From: Oscillospiraceae bacterium
Lineage (GTDB): Bacteria; Bacillota; Clostridia; Oscillospirales; Ruminococcaceae
Assembly: GCA_021199795.1 (NCBI GenBank)
Contig: JAJQHJ010000009.1
Coordinates: forward strand, 62,001 to 126,000
Direction of reading: 5' to 3'
Length of the DNA stretch: 64,000 nt
Part shown: one piece after another, positions 41,182-49,424 of the stretch
Numbering within the stretch: the first letter of the stretch is position 1
How the letters are laid out: each line of letters opens with the position of its first letter
The notes under the pieces: model-generated
Told to the model about the DNA's origin: nothing
The model's database searches: none
What the model saw: the letters and a program-made list of their open reading frames with translations, nothing else
Program-made: the position numbers and the translations under genes

Positions 41182-42501
41182 ATGAAAACTTCATTTAAAA
41201 GAATCCTTGCAATTTTCCTGTCGGCTTGCATGATGCTCTCGCTTGTCTCCTGTGGAGAAACCGAGGAAGCAAATGTCGACTATCTGACCGAGCTGACAGA
41301 TCAGTCGCTCACCTACACTCTTGATGAGCTCTATGACCTCGAAACCGAGACTCTCTATGCCGCTGACTATGAGCTTCCGGCACTCTATAAGTATTTTGAG
41401 GGGCTCTGCAACATCGGCGTGGCGTTCACATCCGACCAGATTGTAGATTTGGAGGACGACATCACCAAGAGCATTCTGAAGCACTACAGAGTTTATACTC
41501 TTGGAAACGAGCTCAAGCCCGACCATGTCAACCCCTCCGAGGGCGAATATAACTTTGACGATGCTGACGCTTTCGTTGAATTTGGTCAGCTCACTGATGC
41601 CACTCTCCGTGGACATACTTTAGTCTGGCACTCTCAGGTTCCTGACTGGTGGTTCAAGGCAGACCCATCCGACACAAGCTCTTTGGCAGACTGCTATGCA
41701 AACGGAACTCTCGCTACGAGCGATCAGCTTATCGAGAGAATGCAGGAATATATCACAACTGTTGTTTCAAGATATGCAGATACTATTGATATCTGGGATG
41801 TCTGCAACGAGGTTCTCAATGACTCCGGAACCGGCGTAAGAGGCATAAACGACAGCTCATACTGGTCTTATATCATCGGCGACCTCGACGGAGACGGATA
41901 TTCGGACGACTACATCCAGATTGCGTTTGAAGCCGCAAGAGCCGCAAACGAGGACGCTGTCCTGATGATCAACGACTACAACATGGAATGGTCGTCGGCT
42001 AAGTGCCAGCAGATGTATAACCTGGTTGTAAGAATGTTTGAAAAGGGCGTAAGAATCGACGGCGTCGGCTTCCAGTCACATATCGAGCTTGACTGCAATG
42101 TTGAAGCCTACAGATCAAACCTTGAACTTATCGCAAGCCTGAGTGACCTCTACGACGAATACTTCCCTGAGTATGCAGGAAACTTCAGAATCACTATCAC
42201 CGAGCTTGATATGGACATGTTCATCGGCTCCAACTCTGACGGCGGATATTATATCTGGTCTGACGAGGAATATGAGCAGCAGGCTGAAAAGTATGCCGAG
42301 CTTATCGACATGTTCCTCGACTTTGCAGATGAGGGAATCATCGACACCATCATCTTCTGGGGAACAGACGACGAGAATTCCTGGCTCAACTCCACTCCTA
42401 AGATAAGAAGAAACGCTTCCCTCCTCTTTGACAGAGACCTCTCGGTCAAGCCCTGCTTCTATTCTGTTGCAGAGGCGGCATTGACCCACGTCTCAGACTA
42501 A
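41182..42501 (+). CDS. Endo-1,4-beta-xylanase, GH10, lipoprotein
   Basis: A 439-residue surface xylanase with a lipobox (LVSC, Cys24). The GH10 barrel shows RGHTLVWHSQVPDWWF and the acid/base Glu210 in WDVCNEVLND. VGFQSHIELD and the nucleophile Glu341 in TITELDMDMF follow, and WGTDDENSWL closes the barrel. It cuts the xylan backbone with retention. No carbohydrate-binding module or dockerin is attached. A TATAAT lies ~40 bases upstream and AAAGGA before the ATG. It stands between the tannase-like esterase and the lysine operon as its own unit, with terminators on both sides. Confidence 0.95.
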   Translation: MKTSFKRILAIFLSACMMLSLVSCGETEEANVDYLTELTDQSLTYTLDELYDLETETLYAADYELPALYKYFEGLCNIGVAFTSDQIVDLEDDITKSILKHYRVYTLGNELKPDHVNPSEGEYNFDDADAFVEFGQLTDATLRGHTLVWHSQVPDWWFKADPSDTSSLADCYANGTLATSDQLIERMQEYITTVVSRYADTIDIWDVCNEVLNDSGTGVRGINDSSYWSYIIGDLDGDGYSDDYIQIAFEAARAANEDAVLMINDYNMEWSSAKCQQMYNLVVRMFEKGVRIDGVGFQSHIELDCNVEAYRSNLELIASLSDLYDEYFPEYAGNFRITITELDMDMFIGSNSDGGYYIWSDEEYEQQAEKYAELIDMFLDFADEGIIDTIIFWGTDDENSWLNSTPKIRRNASLLFDRDLSVKPCFYSVAEAALTHVSD

Positions 42502-42527
42502 AATTGCCATCTCCATCTCTCACCAAC

Positions 42528-42573
42528 GGTGCGTCTTGGTTTCTACGGAAACCTTGGCGCACCTCCCTTTTTA
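42528..42573 (+). terminator. Intrinsic terminator after the GH10 xylanase
   Basis: Nested stems GGTGCG/CGCACC (42528-42533 with 42558-42563) and GGTTTC/GAAACC inside, followed by TCCCTTTTTT. Confidence 0.8.
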
Positions 42574-42604
42574 AAATAAATTTTGAATAAGCGTGATATA
42601 ACTA

Positions 42605-42633
42605 TTGACATTTTCAGGCGGTCTGCTTATAAT
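42605..42633 (+). promoter_or_regulatory. Consensus promoter of the lysine operon
   Basis: TTGACA (42605-42610), a 17-base spacer and TATAAT (42628-42633), directly upstream of the riboswitch. Confidence 0.92.
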
Positions 42634-42635
42634 AT

Positions 42636-42832
42636 AGAAGAGGTAGAGGCGCAGCAAGCCAAGAGTAGCATTGCCTATATGACCGCCAGGGTCGGCATTT
42701 GTGAAAGGGGCTGCTGCCGAGGACGCTTTACGGCAAAAAAGTGATCCGGCAATGCGGTTAATATCCGTTTTGCTGTCGCACGAAAAGTGCGGAGAGCTAT
42801 CGACGTTTCATACTGCGCGGCTGTACGCGCTC
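42636..42832 (+). promoter_or_regulatory. Lysine riboswitch (L box)
   Basis: The leader shows the conserved landmarks of lysine riboswitches in order: GAGGTAGAGGCGC, CCAAGAGTAG, GTGAAAGGGGCTGCTGCCGA, and GTGCGGAGAGCTATCG. It ends in a GC-rich segment (TACTGCGCGGCTGTACGCGC) that can pair back with the 5' side as P1. A terminator lies just downstream, and the genes that follow make lysine. High lysine should favour termination. Ends are approximate. Confidence 0.88.
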
Positions 42833-42845
42833 ATAATGAATCGGC

Positions 42846-42877
42846 GGCAGCTGCTCTTGCGGCTGTCTTTTTGTTTT
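42846..42877 (+). terminator. Riboswitch-controlled terminator before dapA
   Basis: GGCAGCTGC (42846-42854) pairs with GCGGCTGTC (42859-42867; two G-U) around TCTT, followed by TTTTTGTTTT. It is the expression platform of the lysine riboswitch. Confidence 0.85.
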
Positions 42878-42915
42878 AGCTATTACCTTAATTTTTGACA
42901 CAAGAGGTTTTCATC

Positions 42916-43800
42916 ATGAAGCACACTGTTTTTAAGGGAGCGGCAACCGCTCTTATAACTCCGTTCAAGGACGGGGCTATTGACTACGAAAGCTATGAAA
43001 GAATTTTAGAGCAGCAGATTTCCGGAGGAATCGCGGCTCTGGTAGTTGCCGGAACCACCGGCGAGGGCTCAACCCTCACAGATGAGGAGCACAAGAAAAT
43101 AATCGAATTCACCGTCGAAAAGGTAAACCACCGCGTTCCCGTTGTAGCCGGAACCGGCTCTAACGACACTGCATATGCAGTAGAGCTTTCGAGATTTGCT
43201 ACCCAGGCGGGAGCAGACGCTTTGCTTCTCGTTTCGCCATACTACAACAAGGCAACCCAGGAGGGACTTTACCAGAGCTTCAAGCTGGTTGCAGAGTCCT
43301 GCGGCGCGCCGTGCATTCTCTACAATGTTCCGTCGAGAACGGGATGTAACATTCTCCCCGCAACTGCGGCTCGGCTCGCTGAGATTGACAATATCGTCGC
43401 CATAAAAGAGGCTTCGGGAGATATCTCCCAGATTGCAGAGTTGGCGGCAATTGCAGGCGACAAGCTTGACATCTACTCAGGAAACGACAATCAGATCGTT
43501 CCGATTCTCTCGCTTGGCGGCTCGGGAGTTATTTCCGTACTCTCGAATGTCCTGCCACATGAGACCAACGAGATTTGCACCAAGTTCTTTGAGGGAGATA
43601 TTGCCGGCTCACGCGAAATGCAGCTTAAGTATCTTCCGCTCATAGATGCACTCTTCAGCGAAGTCAACCCGATTCCCGCAAAGGCGGCTATGACTGCTAT
43701 GGGATTCTGTGAGAATGAACTGAGGCTTCCGCTTACACCTATGGAAAAGCCGCATCTTGACAAGATGCTTGCAATTATGAAAAACGAAGGATTGATATAA
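42916..43800 (+). CDS. dapA: 4-hydroxy-tetrahydrodipicolinate synthase, riboswitch-controlled copy
   Basis: A 294-residue class I aldolase that condenses pyruvate with aspartate semialdehyde. It has the GAATALITPFKDGAIDY opening, GTTGEGSTLTDEEH, ILYNVPSRTGCN with the Tyr/Arg motif, and the Schiff-base Lys in VAIKEASGD. AGAGG lies 8 bases before the chosen ATG. A second, clearly related dapA is at 53682-54578. This copy leads the operon dapA-lysA-dapF-dapL under the lysine riboswitch. Confidence 0.96.
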   Translation: MKHTVFKGAATALITPFKDGAIDYESYERILEQQISGGIAALVVAGTTGEGSTLTDEEHKKIIEFTVEKVNHRVPVVAGTGSNDTAYAVELSRFATQAGADALLLVSPYYNKATQEGLYQSFKLVAESCGAPCILYNVPSRTGCNILPATAARLAEIDNIVAIKEASGDISQIAELAAIAGDKLDIYSGNDNQIVPILSLGGSGVISVLSNVLPHETNEICTKFFEGDIAGSREMQLKYLPLIDALFSEVNPIPAKAAMTAMGFCENELRLPLTPMEKPHLDKMLAIMKNEGLI

Positions 43801-43803
43801 TTT

Positions 43804-45108
43804 ATGGAGACCATCCTTACAGACAACGTTACTGTCCGCGACGGCGAGCTTTACTTCTCGGAGCAAAGCACGCTGTCGCTTGCAAAAAAATACGGCACTC
43901 CCCTGTACCTTATGGATGAGGGGAGAATCCGCCGCAATTGCCGTGAATACAAAGAAGCTTTAGATGAATTCTACGGGAACGGTTCAGAAGCCATCTATGC
44001 CGGAAAGGCTTGCTGCTTTAAGGCTATCTACAAGATTATAAATGAAGAGGGCTTGGGAGCGGATCTGGTCTCATGCGGTGAAATCCACACTGCGAAACTG
44101 GCTGGGTTTCCTCTTGAGAACGCCTACTTCCAGGGAAACAACAAGACGGATTCGGATATTGAATATGCTATCGATGCCGGCGCCGGCTATTTCGTCTGCG
44201 ACAATGTTGAAGAAGTAGACGCGATTTCTGAGATTGCAGGTAAAAAAGGCGTCACACAGAAGATTCTTTTAAGACTCACTCCGGGCATAGACCCTCATAC
44301 ATATGATGAAGTGGCTACCGGCAAGGTTGATTCCAAGTTCGGAACTGCCATCGAGACAGGTCAGGCTGAGGAGATTGCGAAATACACCCTCTCGAAGCCA
44401 GGAATCACACTTTCCGGCTTCCATTGCCATGTAGGGTCGATGGTTTTTGACTCGGATACTTTTATAAGAAGTGCGGAGATCATGCTGGGCTTCTGCAAGC
44501 TGATGAACGAGAAGTATGGCTACGTCACCGAAATTCTTGACCTCGGCGGAGGGTACGGAGTCAGATACGTTGAATCCCAGCCGGTTATAAGCATCCGGGA
44601 CAATATTAAAGAAGTTTCAGAGTTTATTAAGTCTGAGTGTTCGGAACTTGGCATCCCGCTTCCCTCTCTTAGATTGGAGCCGGGAAGAAGCATTGTTGCC
44701 GATGCAGGAATGACTCTCTACACTGTTGGAACTATCAAGAGGATTACCGGATATAAGAATTACGTTTCCATCGACGGCGGCATGACAGATAATCCGAGAT
44801 ATGCACTTTATCACTCGGCTTATACGGTTCTGACTGCGAATAAAGCAAGTGAAGAGAAAACATTGAAGTGTGATTTAGTAGGCAGATGCTGTGAGTCGGG
44901 AGATATCGTCCAGCCTGATGTCATGTTCCCGGAAAGCATCCAGAGAGGAGACACCGTTGCGGTTCTCACTACAGGAGCATACAACTACTCGATGGCATCG
45001 AACTACAACAGAATTGGCAGACCGCCAGTTGTTATGGTTGACGGCAAGAATGATTATCTGGCAGTAAGACGCGAAACTCTTGAAGATTTGACGGCTTGCG
45101 ACCTTTGA
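43804..45108 (+). CDS. lysA: Diaminopimelate decarboxylase
   Basis: A 434-residue PLP enzyme of alanine racemase fold type III that makes lysine from meso-DAP, the final step. Visible are the PLP Lys in AIYAGKACCFKAIYK, GFHCHVGSMVFD, LDLGGGYGVRY, RLEPGRSIVADAG and the active-site Cys motif VGRCCESGD. It starts 3 bases after dapA. Family length is normal. Confidence 0.96.
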   Translation: METILTDNVTVRDGELYFSEQSTLSLAKKYGTPLYLMDEGRIRRNCREYKEALDEFYGNGSEAIYAGKACCFKAIYKIINEEGLGADLVSCGEIHTAKLAGFPLENAYFQGNNKTDSDIEYAIDAGAGYFVCDNVEEVDAISEIAGKKGVTQKILLRLTPGIDPHTYDEVATGKVDSKFGTAIETGQAEEIAKYTLSKPGITLSGFHCHVGSMVFDSDTFIRSAEIMLGFCKLMNEKYGYVTEILDLGGGYGVRYVESQPVISIRDNIKEVSEFIKSECSELGIPLPSLRLEPGRSIVADAGMTLYTVGTIKRITGYKNYVSIDGGMTDNPRYALYHSAYTVLTANKASEEKTLKCDLVGRCCESGDIVQPDVMFPESIQRGDTVAVLTTGAYNYSMASNYNRIGRPPVVMVDGKNDYLAVRRETLEDLTACDL

Positions 45109-45119
45109 AAGGACAAATT

Positions 45120-45953
45120 ATGAAATTCACGAAGATGCACGGAGCAGGAAACGATTATATCTATTTCAACTGCTTCGAGGAGAAGATTGATGACCCGGAG
45201 GCTTTGTCAATTAAGCTTTCTGACCGGCATTTCTCGGTCGGAGGCGACGGAATTGTGCTTATAATGCCGTCAGAAGTTGCCGATTTCCGGATGAGAATGT
45301 TCAACACCGACGGCAGTGAGGGAAAGATGTGCGGCAACGCTTCACGGTGCATAGGAAAGTATGTCTATGAAAAAGGGCTTACAGACAAGACAACTGTCAC
45401 CCTTGAAACCCTTGCCGGCATCAAGACGCTTAATCTTGATGTCAGGGGTGGAAAAGTTGAGAGCGTATGCGTCGATATGGGAAAAGCTGAGTTCAGGGCT
45501 CCTATTATACCTGTTGTTTCCGATAAGGACGAGGTTATCGATGAGCCGCTCACAGTTGGTGGCAAGGAATATCATATCACCTGCGTTTCGATGGGAAATC
45601 CGCATTGCGTCACGTTTGTCAATGAGGTCAAGAGCCTGGAGCTTGCGAAAATCGGCGTGCTTTTCGAGAACAATGAGATTTTCCCGGAGAGAGTCAACAC
45701 CGAGTTTATCAGGGTTATCGATTCAAAAACGCTCGAAATGCGGGTCTGGGAACGCGGAAGCGGTGAAACCCTTGCCTGCGGAACCGGTGCTTGCGCCAGC
45801 GTTGCGGCGGCTGTCAGGAACGGAATCTGCAAGGCAGGAGAGGAAGTCACTGTAAAGCTTCTCGGAGGCGATTTGTTCATCACCTGCTCGGAGGACTACG
45901 ATATCAAGATGCGTGGCGGAGCGGAGTTTGCATTCGACGGCGAGATAAAATAG
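45120..45953 (+). CDS. dapF: Diaminopimelate epimerase
   Basis: A 277-residue cofactor-independent epimerase that turns LL-DAP into meso-DAP. The two catalytic cysteines are present in GKMCGNASRCIGKY and ETLACGTGACAS. It opens with MKFTKMHGAGNDYIYF. The start is at 45120, where AAAGGA lies 6 bases upstream; an ATG at 45096 would overlap lysA and lacks a site. Confidence 0.96.
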   Translation: MKFTKMHGAGNDYIYFNCFEEKIDDPEALSIKLSDRHFSVGGDGIVLIMPSEVADFRMRMFNTDGSEGKMCGNASRCIGKYVYEKGLTDKTTVTLETLAGIKTLNLDVRGGKVESVCVDMGKAEFRAPIIPVVSDKDEVIDEPLTVGGKEYHITCVSMGNPHCVTFVNEVKSLELAKIGVLFENNEIFPERVNTEFIRVIDSKTLEMRVWERGSGETLACGTGACASVAAAVRNGICKAGEEVTVKLLGGDLFITCSEDYDIKMRGGAEFAFDGEIK

Positions 45954-45963
45954 GAGGATTCAG

Positions 45964-47145
45964 ATGAAAGCGAACAAGAATTTTTACAAAATAGAGCAGG
46001 ATTATCTCTTTGCGGAGGTTGCGGAGAGAACTGCGAAGTATTCAAAAGCGCACCCCGATGCGAAGATTATCAAGATGGGTATAGGAGACGTTACCCTGCC
46101 TCTTTGCGAAGCTGTTACTGATGCCATGCATAAGGCAGTTTCCGAAATGGGAGTCAAGGAGACTTTCAAGGGCTACGGCGAATACAGAGGCTATGATTTC
46201 CTCTGCGAGAGCATTGTAGGCTACTACAAGGGCTTCGGAGTTGACCTCGAAACCGAAGAGGTTTTCGTTTCTGAGGGTGCTAAGACTGATTTAGGCAACA
46301 TCTTGGACCTGTTTGATTCAGACAACACAGTTCTGGTCACTGACCCTGTCTATCCCGTTTATGTTGACACCAACATTCTGGCAGGAAGAAAGATTGTCTA
46401 CGCCGACGCCACTGAGGGAAACAACTTCCTGCCGATGCCGGACTATTCAGTCAATGCTGATATCATCTATCTCTGTTCGCCGAACAACCCGACAGGTGCG
46501 GCTTACACAAGGGCTCAGCTCAAGGAGTGGGTTGACTACGCACTTTCAAAGAATGCTGTAATCCTCCTCGATTCGGCTTATGAGGCGTTTATAACCGATC
46601 CCGATGTGCCGCATACTGCTTATGAAGTTGAGGATGCAAAGAAGTGCGTCATCGAAATCTGCTCGCTCTCTAAGACAGCTGGTTTCACCGGAACAAGATG
46701 CGGATATACCATCGTCCCGAAAGATCTACACTTTGATGAAAACCTCAACAAGCTCTGGCTGAGACGGCAGTCGACCAAGTTCAACGGCGTTTCCTACATC
46801 GTCCAGTGCGGTGCGAATGCAGTATTCACTCCCGAGGGTCAGAAAGGCGTTAAGGAGAACATCGCCTACTACCAGGAGAATGCAAAAATCATGATGGCGG
46901 CTTTGGATGATTGCGGAATCAAGTATTTCGGCGGCAAGAATTCGCCCTATATCTGGCTCAGGTGCCCAGGCGGGCTCGGCTCTTGGGAATTCTTTGACAA
47001 GCTTCTTGAAGAGGCTAACGTCGTCGGCACCCCTGGCGAGGGCTTCGGCAAGAACGGCAAGGGATATATCCGCCTCACCTCATTCTCAACCCACGAGAAC
47101 ACCGAGGAAGCTATGAAGCGGCTTAAGAAAATGCTCGGAAAATAA
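45964..47145 (+). CDS. dapL: LL-diaminopimelate aminotransferase
   Basis: A 393-residue fold-type I PLP aminotransferase that converts tetrahydrodipicolinate directly to LL-DAP, bypassing the acylated intermediates. Marks include IIKMGIGDVTLPLCEAVTDA, GAKTDLGNILDLF, YLCSPNNPTGAAYTR, and the PLP Lys in SLSKTAGFTGTRCGY. This variant is typical of many Clostridia, Chlamydiae and plants. GGAGGATTCAG precedes the ATG. It is the last of the four lysine genes; a nitroreductase gene follows at 24 bases. Confidence 0.95.
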   Translation: MKANKNFYKIEQDYLFAEVAERTAKYSKAHPDAKIIKMGIGDVTLPLCEAVTDAMHKAVSEMGVKETFKGYGEYRGYDFLCESIVGYYKGFGVDLETEEVFVSEGAKTDLGNILDLFDSDNTVLVTDPVYPVYVDTNILAGRKIVYADATEGNNFLPMPDYSVNADIIYLCSPNNPTGAAYTRAQLKEWVDYALSKNAVILLDSAYEAFITDPDVPHTAYEVEDAKKCVIEICSLSKTAGFTGTRCGYTIVPKDLHFDENLNKLWLRRQSTKFNGVSYIVQCGANAVFTPEGQKGVKENIAYYQENAKIMMAALDDCGIKYFGGKNSPYIWLRCPGGLGSWEFFDKLLEEANVVGTPGEGFGKNGKGYIRLTSFSTHENTEEAMKRLKKMLGK

Positions 47146-47169
47146 AATTAACGAACAGGAAGAAAGCAA

Positions 47170-47691
47170 ATGGAAGCAGTTGAAAACATACTTAAAAGAA
47201 GAAGCATAAGAAAGTATACCGACAAAAAAATTGACGCTGAAACGATGCACAAGCTCCTCGAGTGCGGAATGGCTGGTCCCACATGCGTAAATGCAAGGGA
47301 CTGGGCTTTTATCGTGGTTGACGACAAGGAGCTGTTGACGGAGCTTTCCCACTGCAACGGAAGAGCCGCTGGAATGCTCCCGGATGCTGCTGCGTCTATC
47401 ATAGTCTGTGGTGACCTGAGCCGGGCATTCTCAAGAGCCAAGGACTACTGGATTGAGGACGCCTCGATCGCGACTCAGAATATAATTCTCGCGGCATCAG
47501 CTCTGGGACTCGGTGCTGTATGGCTAGGAACCTATCCGCAGGAGGACAAGGTCGGAAACGTTAAGGAGCTCATGAAGCTCCCCGACGAGATTGTTCCCCT
47601 CTCTGTAATAGCTCTTGGATATCCGGACGAAGTGAAAGACGACGACAAGATTACCTATGAGGAAAGCAGGGTGCATTATAACAAATGGTGA
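47170..47691 (+). CDS. Nitroreductase-family flavoprotein
   Basis: A 173-residue FMN enzyme of the NADH oxidase/nitroreductase fold: an RRSIRKYTDKKID opening (FMN phosphate), AGPTCVNARDWAFIVV, an SIATQNIILAASALGLGAVW helix and the PLSVIALGYPDE ending. The physiological substrate is unknown; such proteins reduce quinones, nitro compounds or free flavins. It may be read through from dapL, and its stop overlaps the start of the esterase gene. Confidence 0.88.
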   Translation: MEAVENILKRRSIRKYTDKKIDAETMHKLLECGMAGPTCVNARDWAFIVVDDKELLTELSHCNGRAAGMLPDAAASIIVCGDLSRAFSRAKDYWIEDASIATQNIILAASALGLGAVWLGTYPQEDKVGNVKELMKLPDEIVPLSVIALGYPDEVKDDDKITYEESRVHYNKW

Positions 47692-48857
47692 AACGGATTA
47701 TTGCAATTCTTCTCAGCGTGTTGACGCTGACTATGGGGTTGACCGGTTGCGGAAGCAGCGAAAACGAAATTGAAATTGACGAGGATGTGCTCAGTGTGAA
47801 CAGCTTTTTGCCGACAGAAAAATATGTGAAGAAGTTAGGACGTACCGAACAGGTTGATGAGGGTCTCTGGCTCGCCTATTCCGGCTCGGGTGCGGAATTT
47901 ACTTTCAATGGCACCAAGGCAACTGTCACAATCCTCGGCGACGACACCATAAACTCTGAAGACTGGAACAGCGTCCCGAGAATCGCAATTTATGTGAACG
48001 ATGAACTCGTTGTCGATGAAATGCTGATGGAGGAGTCGACCTCATTCACTGTTTTCGAGAGCGAAGAGGCTGAGGACTGCGTTATAAGAATAATCAAGCT
48101 CTCCGAAACTGGGAACTCTACCTGCGTTATCGGTTCAATCGAGGTTGAGGCTTTCGGCGCAATCAAGCCGACCGAGGACAAGGAATACACTATCGAATTT
48201 GTTGGCGACTCGATCACCTGCGGCTATGGCGTCGATGCTGAGGATCAGAACTCTTCTTTCTCGACCCGCACTGAAAATGCAAGCAAGTCCTATGCTTACT
48301 TGACAGCACAGCTTCTGGATGCCGATTATAGCCTCGTTTCAAAGAGTGGTCATGGAATCATTTCAGGCTATACCTCCGACGGAACTATTCAGTCGTGGGG
48401 AGTTATGTCGCAGTTCTATGAGTGCTTCGGCTCCGGCTCGGGAACGGTCAATGGCGTTACTCCCGATTCGGTTGAGTGGGATTTTAAGAACAATCCCGTT
48501 GACCTCGTTGTAATTAATCTCGGAACCAATGACTACAGTTACACCGGCTCTGATGCGGACAAACAGAATGAATATAAGACCGAGTATGTCGAATTCATAA
48601 AGCAGATCAGGGAGAACAACCCCGACGCCTATATTATTTGCGCATTAGGCATCATGGGAAATGAGCTCTATCCGATGGTTGAAGAGGCTGTCAGTGAATA
48701 TGTCAATGAAACCGGAGACGAAAAGGTCACAAGCTTTGAATTTGATGTGCAGAGTTCATCTGATGGCTACGGTGCAGACTGGCACCCGAGTGCTGTGACA
48801 CAGGAGAAGTCGGCAGAAGCTCTGGCGGAATTTATCAGAGAGTGGCTTGGATGGTAA
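47685..48857 (+). CDS. CE2-like acetyl esterase (SGNH hydrolase) lipoprotein
   Basis: A 390-residue lipoprotein (lipobox LTGC, Cys22). The N-terminal half is a jelly-roll-like domain (LWLAYSGSGAEFTFNG). The C-terminal half is an SGNH hydrolase: EFVGDSITCGYGV (catalytic Ser), LVVINLGTNDYSYTG (Asn), and the Asp-His-type DWHPS at the end. The two-domain order matches carbohydrate esterase family 2, which removes acetyl groups from xylan and mannan. Together with GH10 it fits xylan debranching. It overlaps the nitroreductase gene by 7 bases; a GTG 3 bases on could also start it. Confidence 0.85.
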   Translation: MVKRIIAILLSVLTLTMGLTGCGSSENEIEIDEDVLSVNSFLPTEKYVKKLGRTEQVDEGLWLAYSGSGAEFTFNGTKATVTILGDDTINSEDWNSVPRIAIYVNDELVVDEMLMEESTSFTVFESEEAEDCVIRIIKLSETGNSTCVIGSIEVEAFGAIKPTEDKEYTIEFVGDSITCGYGVDAEDQNSSFSTRTENASKSYAYLTAQLLDADYSLVSKSGHGIISGYTSDGTIQSWGVMSQFYECFGSGSGTVNGVTPDSVEWDFKNNPVDLVVINLGTNDYSYTGSDADKQNEYKTEYVEFIKQIRENNPDAYIICALGIMGNELYPMVEEAVSEYVNETGDEKVTSFEFDVQSSSDGYGADWHPSAVTQEKSAEALAEFIREWLGW

Positions 48858-49020
48858 AAAGCCGACCAAAAATCTTTGAAAATTCTCAAATAAAAATTTC
48901 CACTAATAAGACCCGCGGTTGCGCAAATAATATCCTTGCAAGCGAGAATTAAGTTTTTGTTTGTAAAATGCGTTGCTTTGCAAAAAGCGTTGGCGACGCA
49001 ACCAAAAAAGGAGATATAAT

Positions 49021-49209
49021 ATGAAGGGTATTACAAGCGACCAGGGCAGACAGACTCTTGAAAAGTTCAAGATCGAAGCTGCCAACGAGGTCGGAGTTAA
49101 TCTTAAGAACGGTTACAACGGCGACCTTACCTCTCGTGAGGCAGGTTCCGTCGGCGGTCAGATGGTCAAAAAGATGATCGACGCCTACAAGACCGGTTCT
49201 GTAAAGTAA
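49021..49209 (+). CDS. Small acid-soluble spore protein, alpha/beta type
   Basis: A 62-residue SASP that coats and protects spore DNA. It has the conserved core FKIEAANEVGVNLKNGY followed by NGDLTSREAGSVGGQMVKKM, including the germination protease recognition region (E-A-A-N-E). The start follows AAGGAG. It implies the organism can form spores. A sigma-G-type promoter was looked for but none is convincing in the 160 bases upstream, where the only notable feature is AT-rich sequence. Confidence 0.93.
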   Translation: MKGITSDQGRQTLEKFKIEAANEVGVNLKNGYNGDLTSREAGSVGGQMVKKMIDAYKTGSVK

Positions 49210-49255
49210 GCTTTAAGCTTTATCTTTTTTGAACGAGAAATAACTCTCTTTAAAA

Positions 49256-49293
49256 CGGCTGTCGCGGACTGAAATCTGCGGCAGCCGATTTTA
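49256..49293 (+). terminator. Intrinsic terminator after the SASP gene
   Basis: CGGCTGTCGCGGA pairs with TCTGCGGCAGCCG (two G-U) around CTGAAA, followed by ATTTTAT. Confidence 0.8.
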
Positions 49294-49424
49294 TGTCGAA
49301 AAATCTCGCAATATCTCAAAAAACGTCTTTATTTTTTCCGGGAAATGTGCTATCATATACATAAGCCTATTAGCAACTTGTTCCCAGCACCAGAGTGTAC
49401 TCGGATCGGAAAGGATGGCACTAC

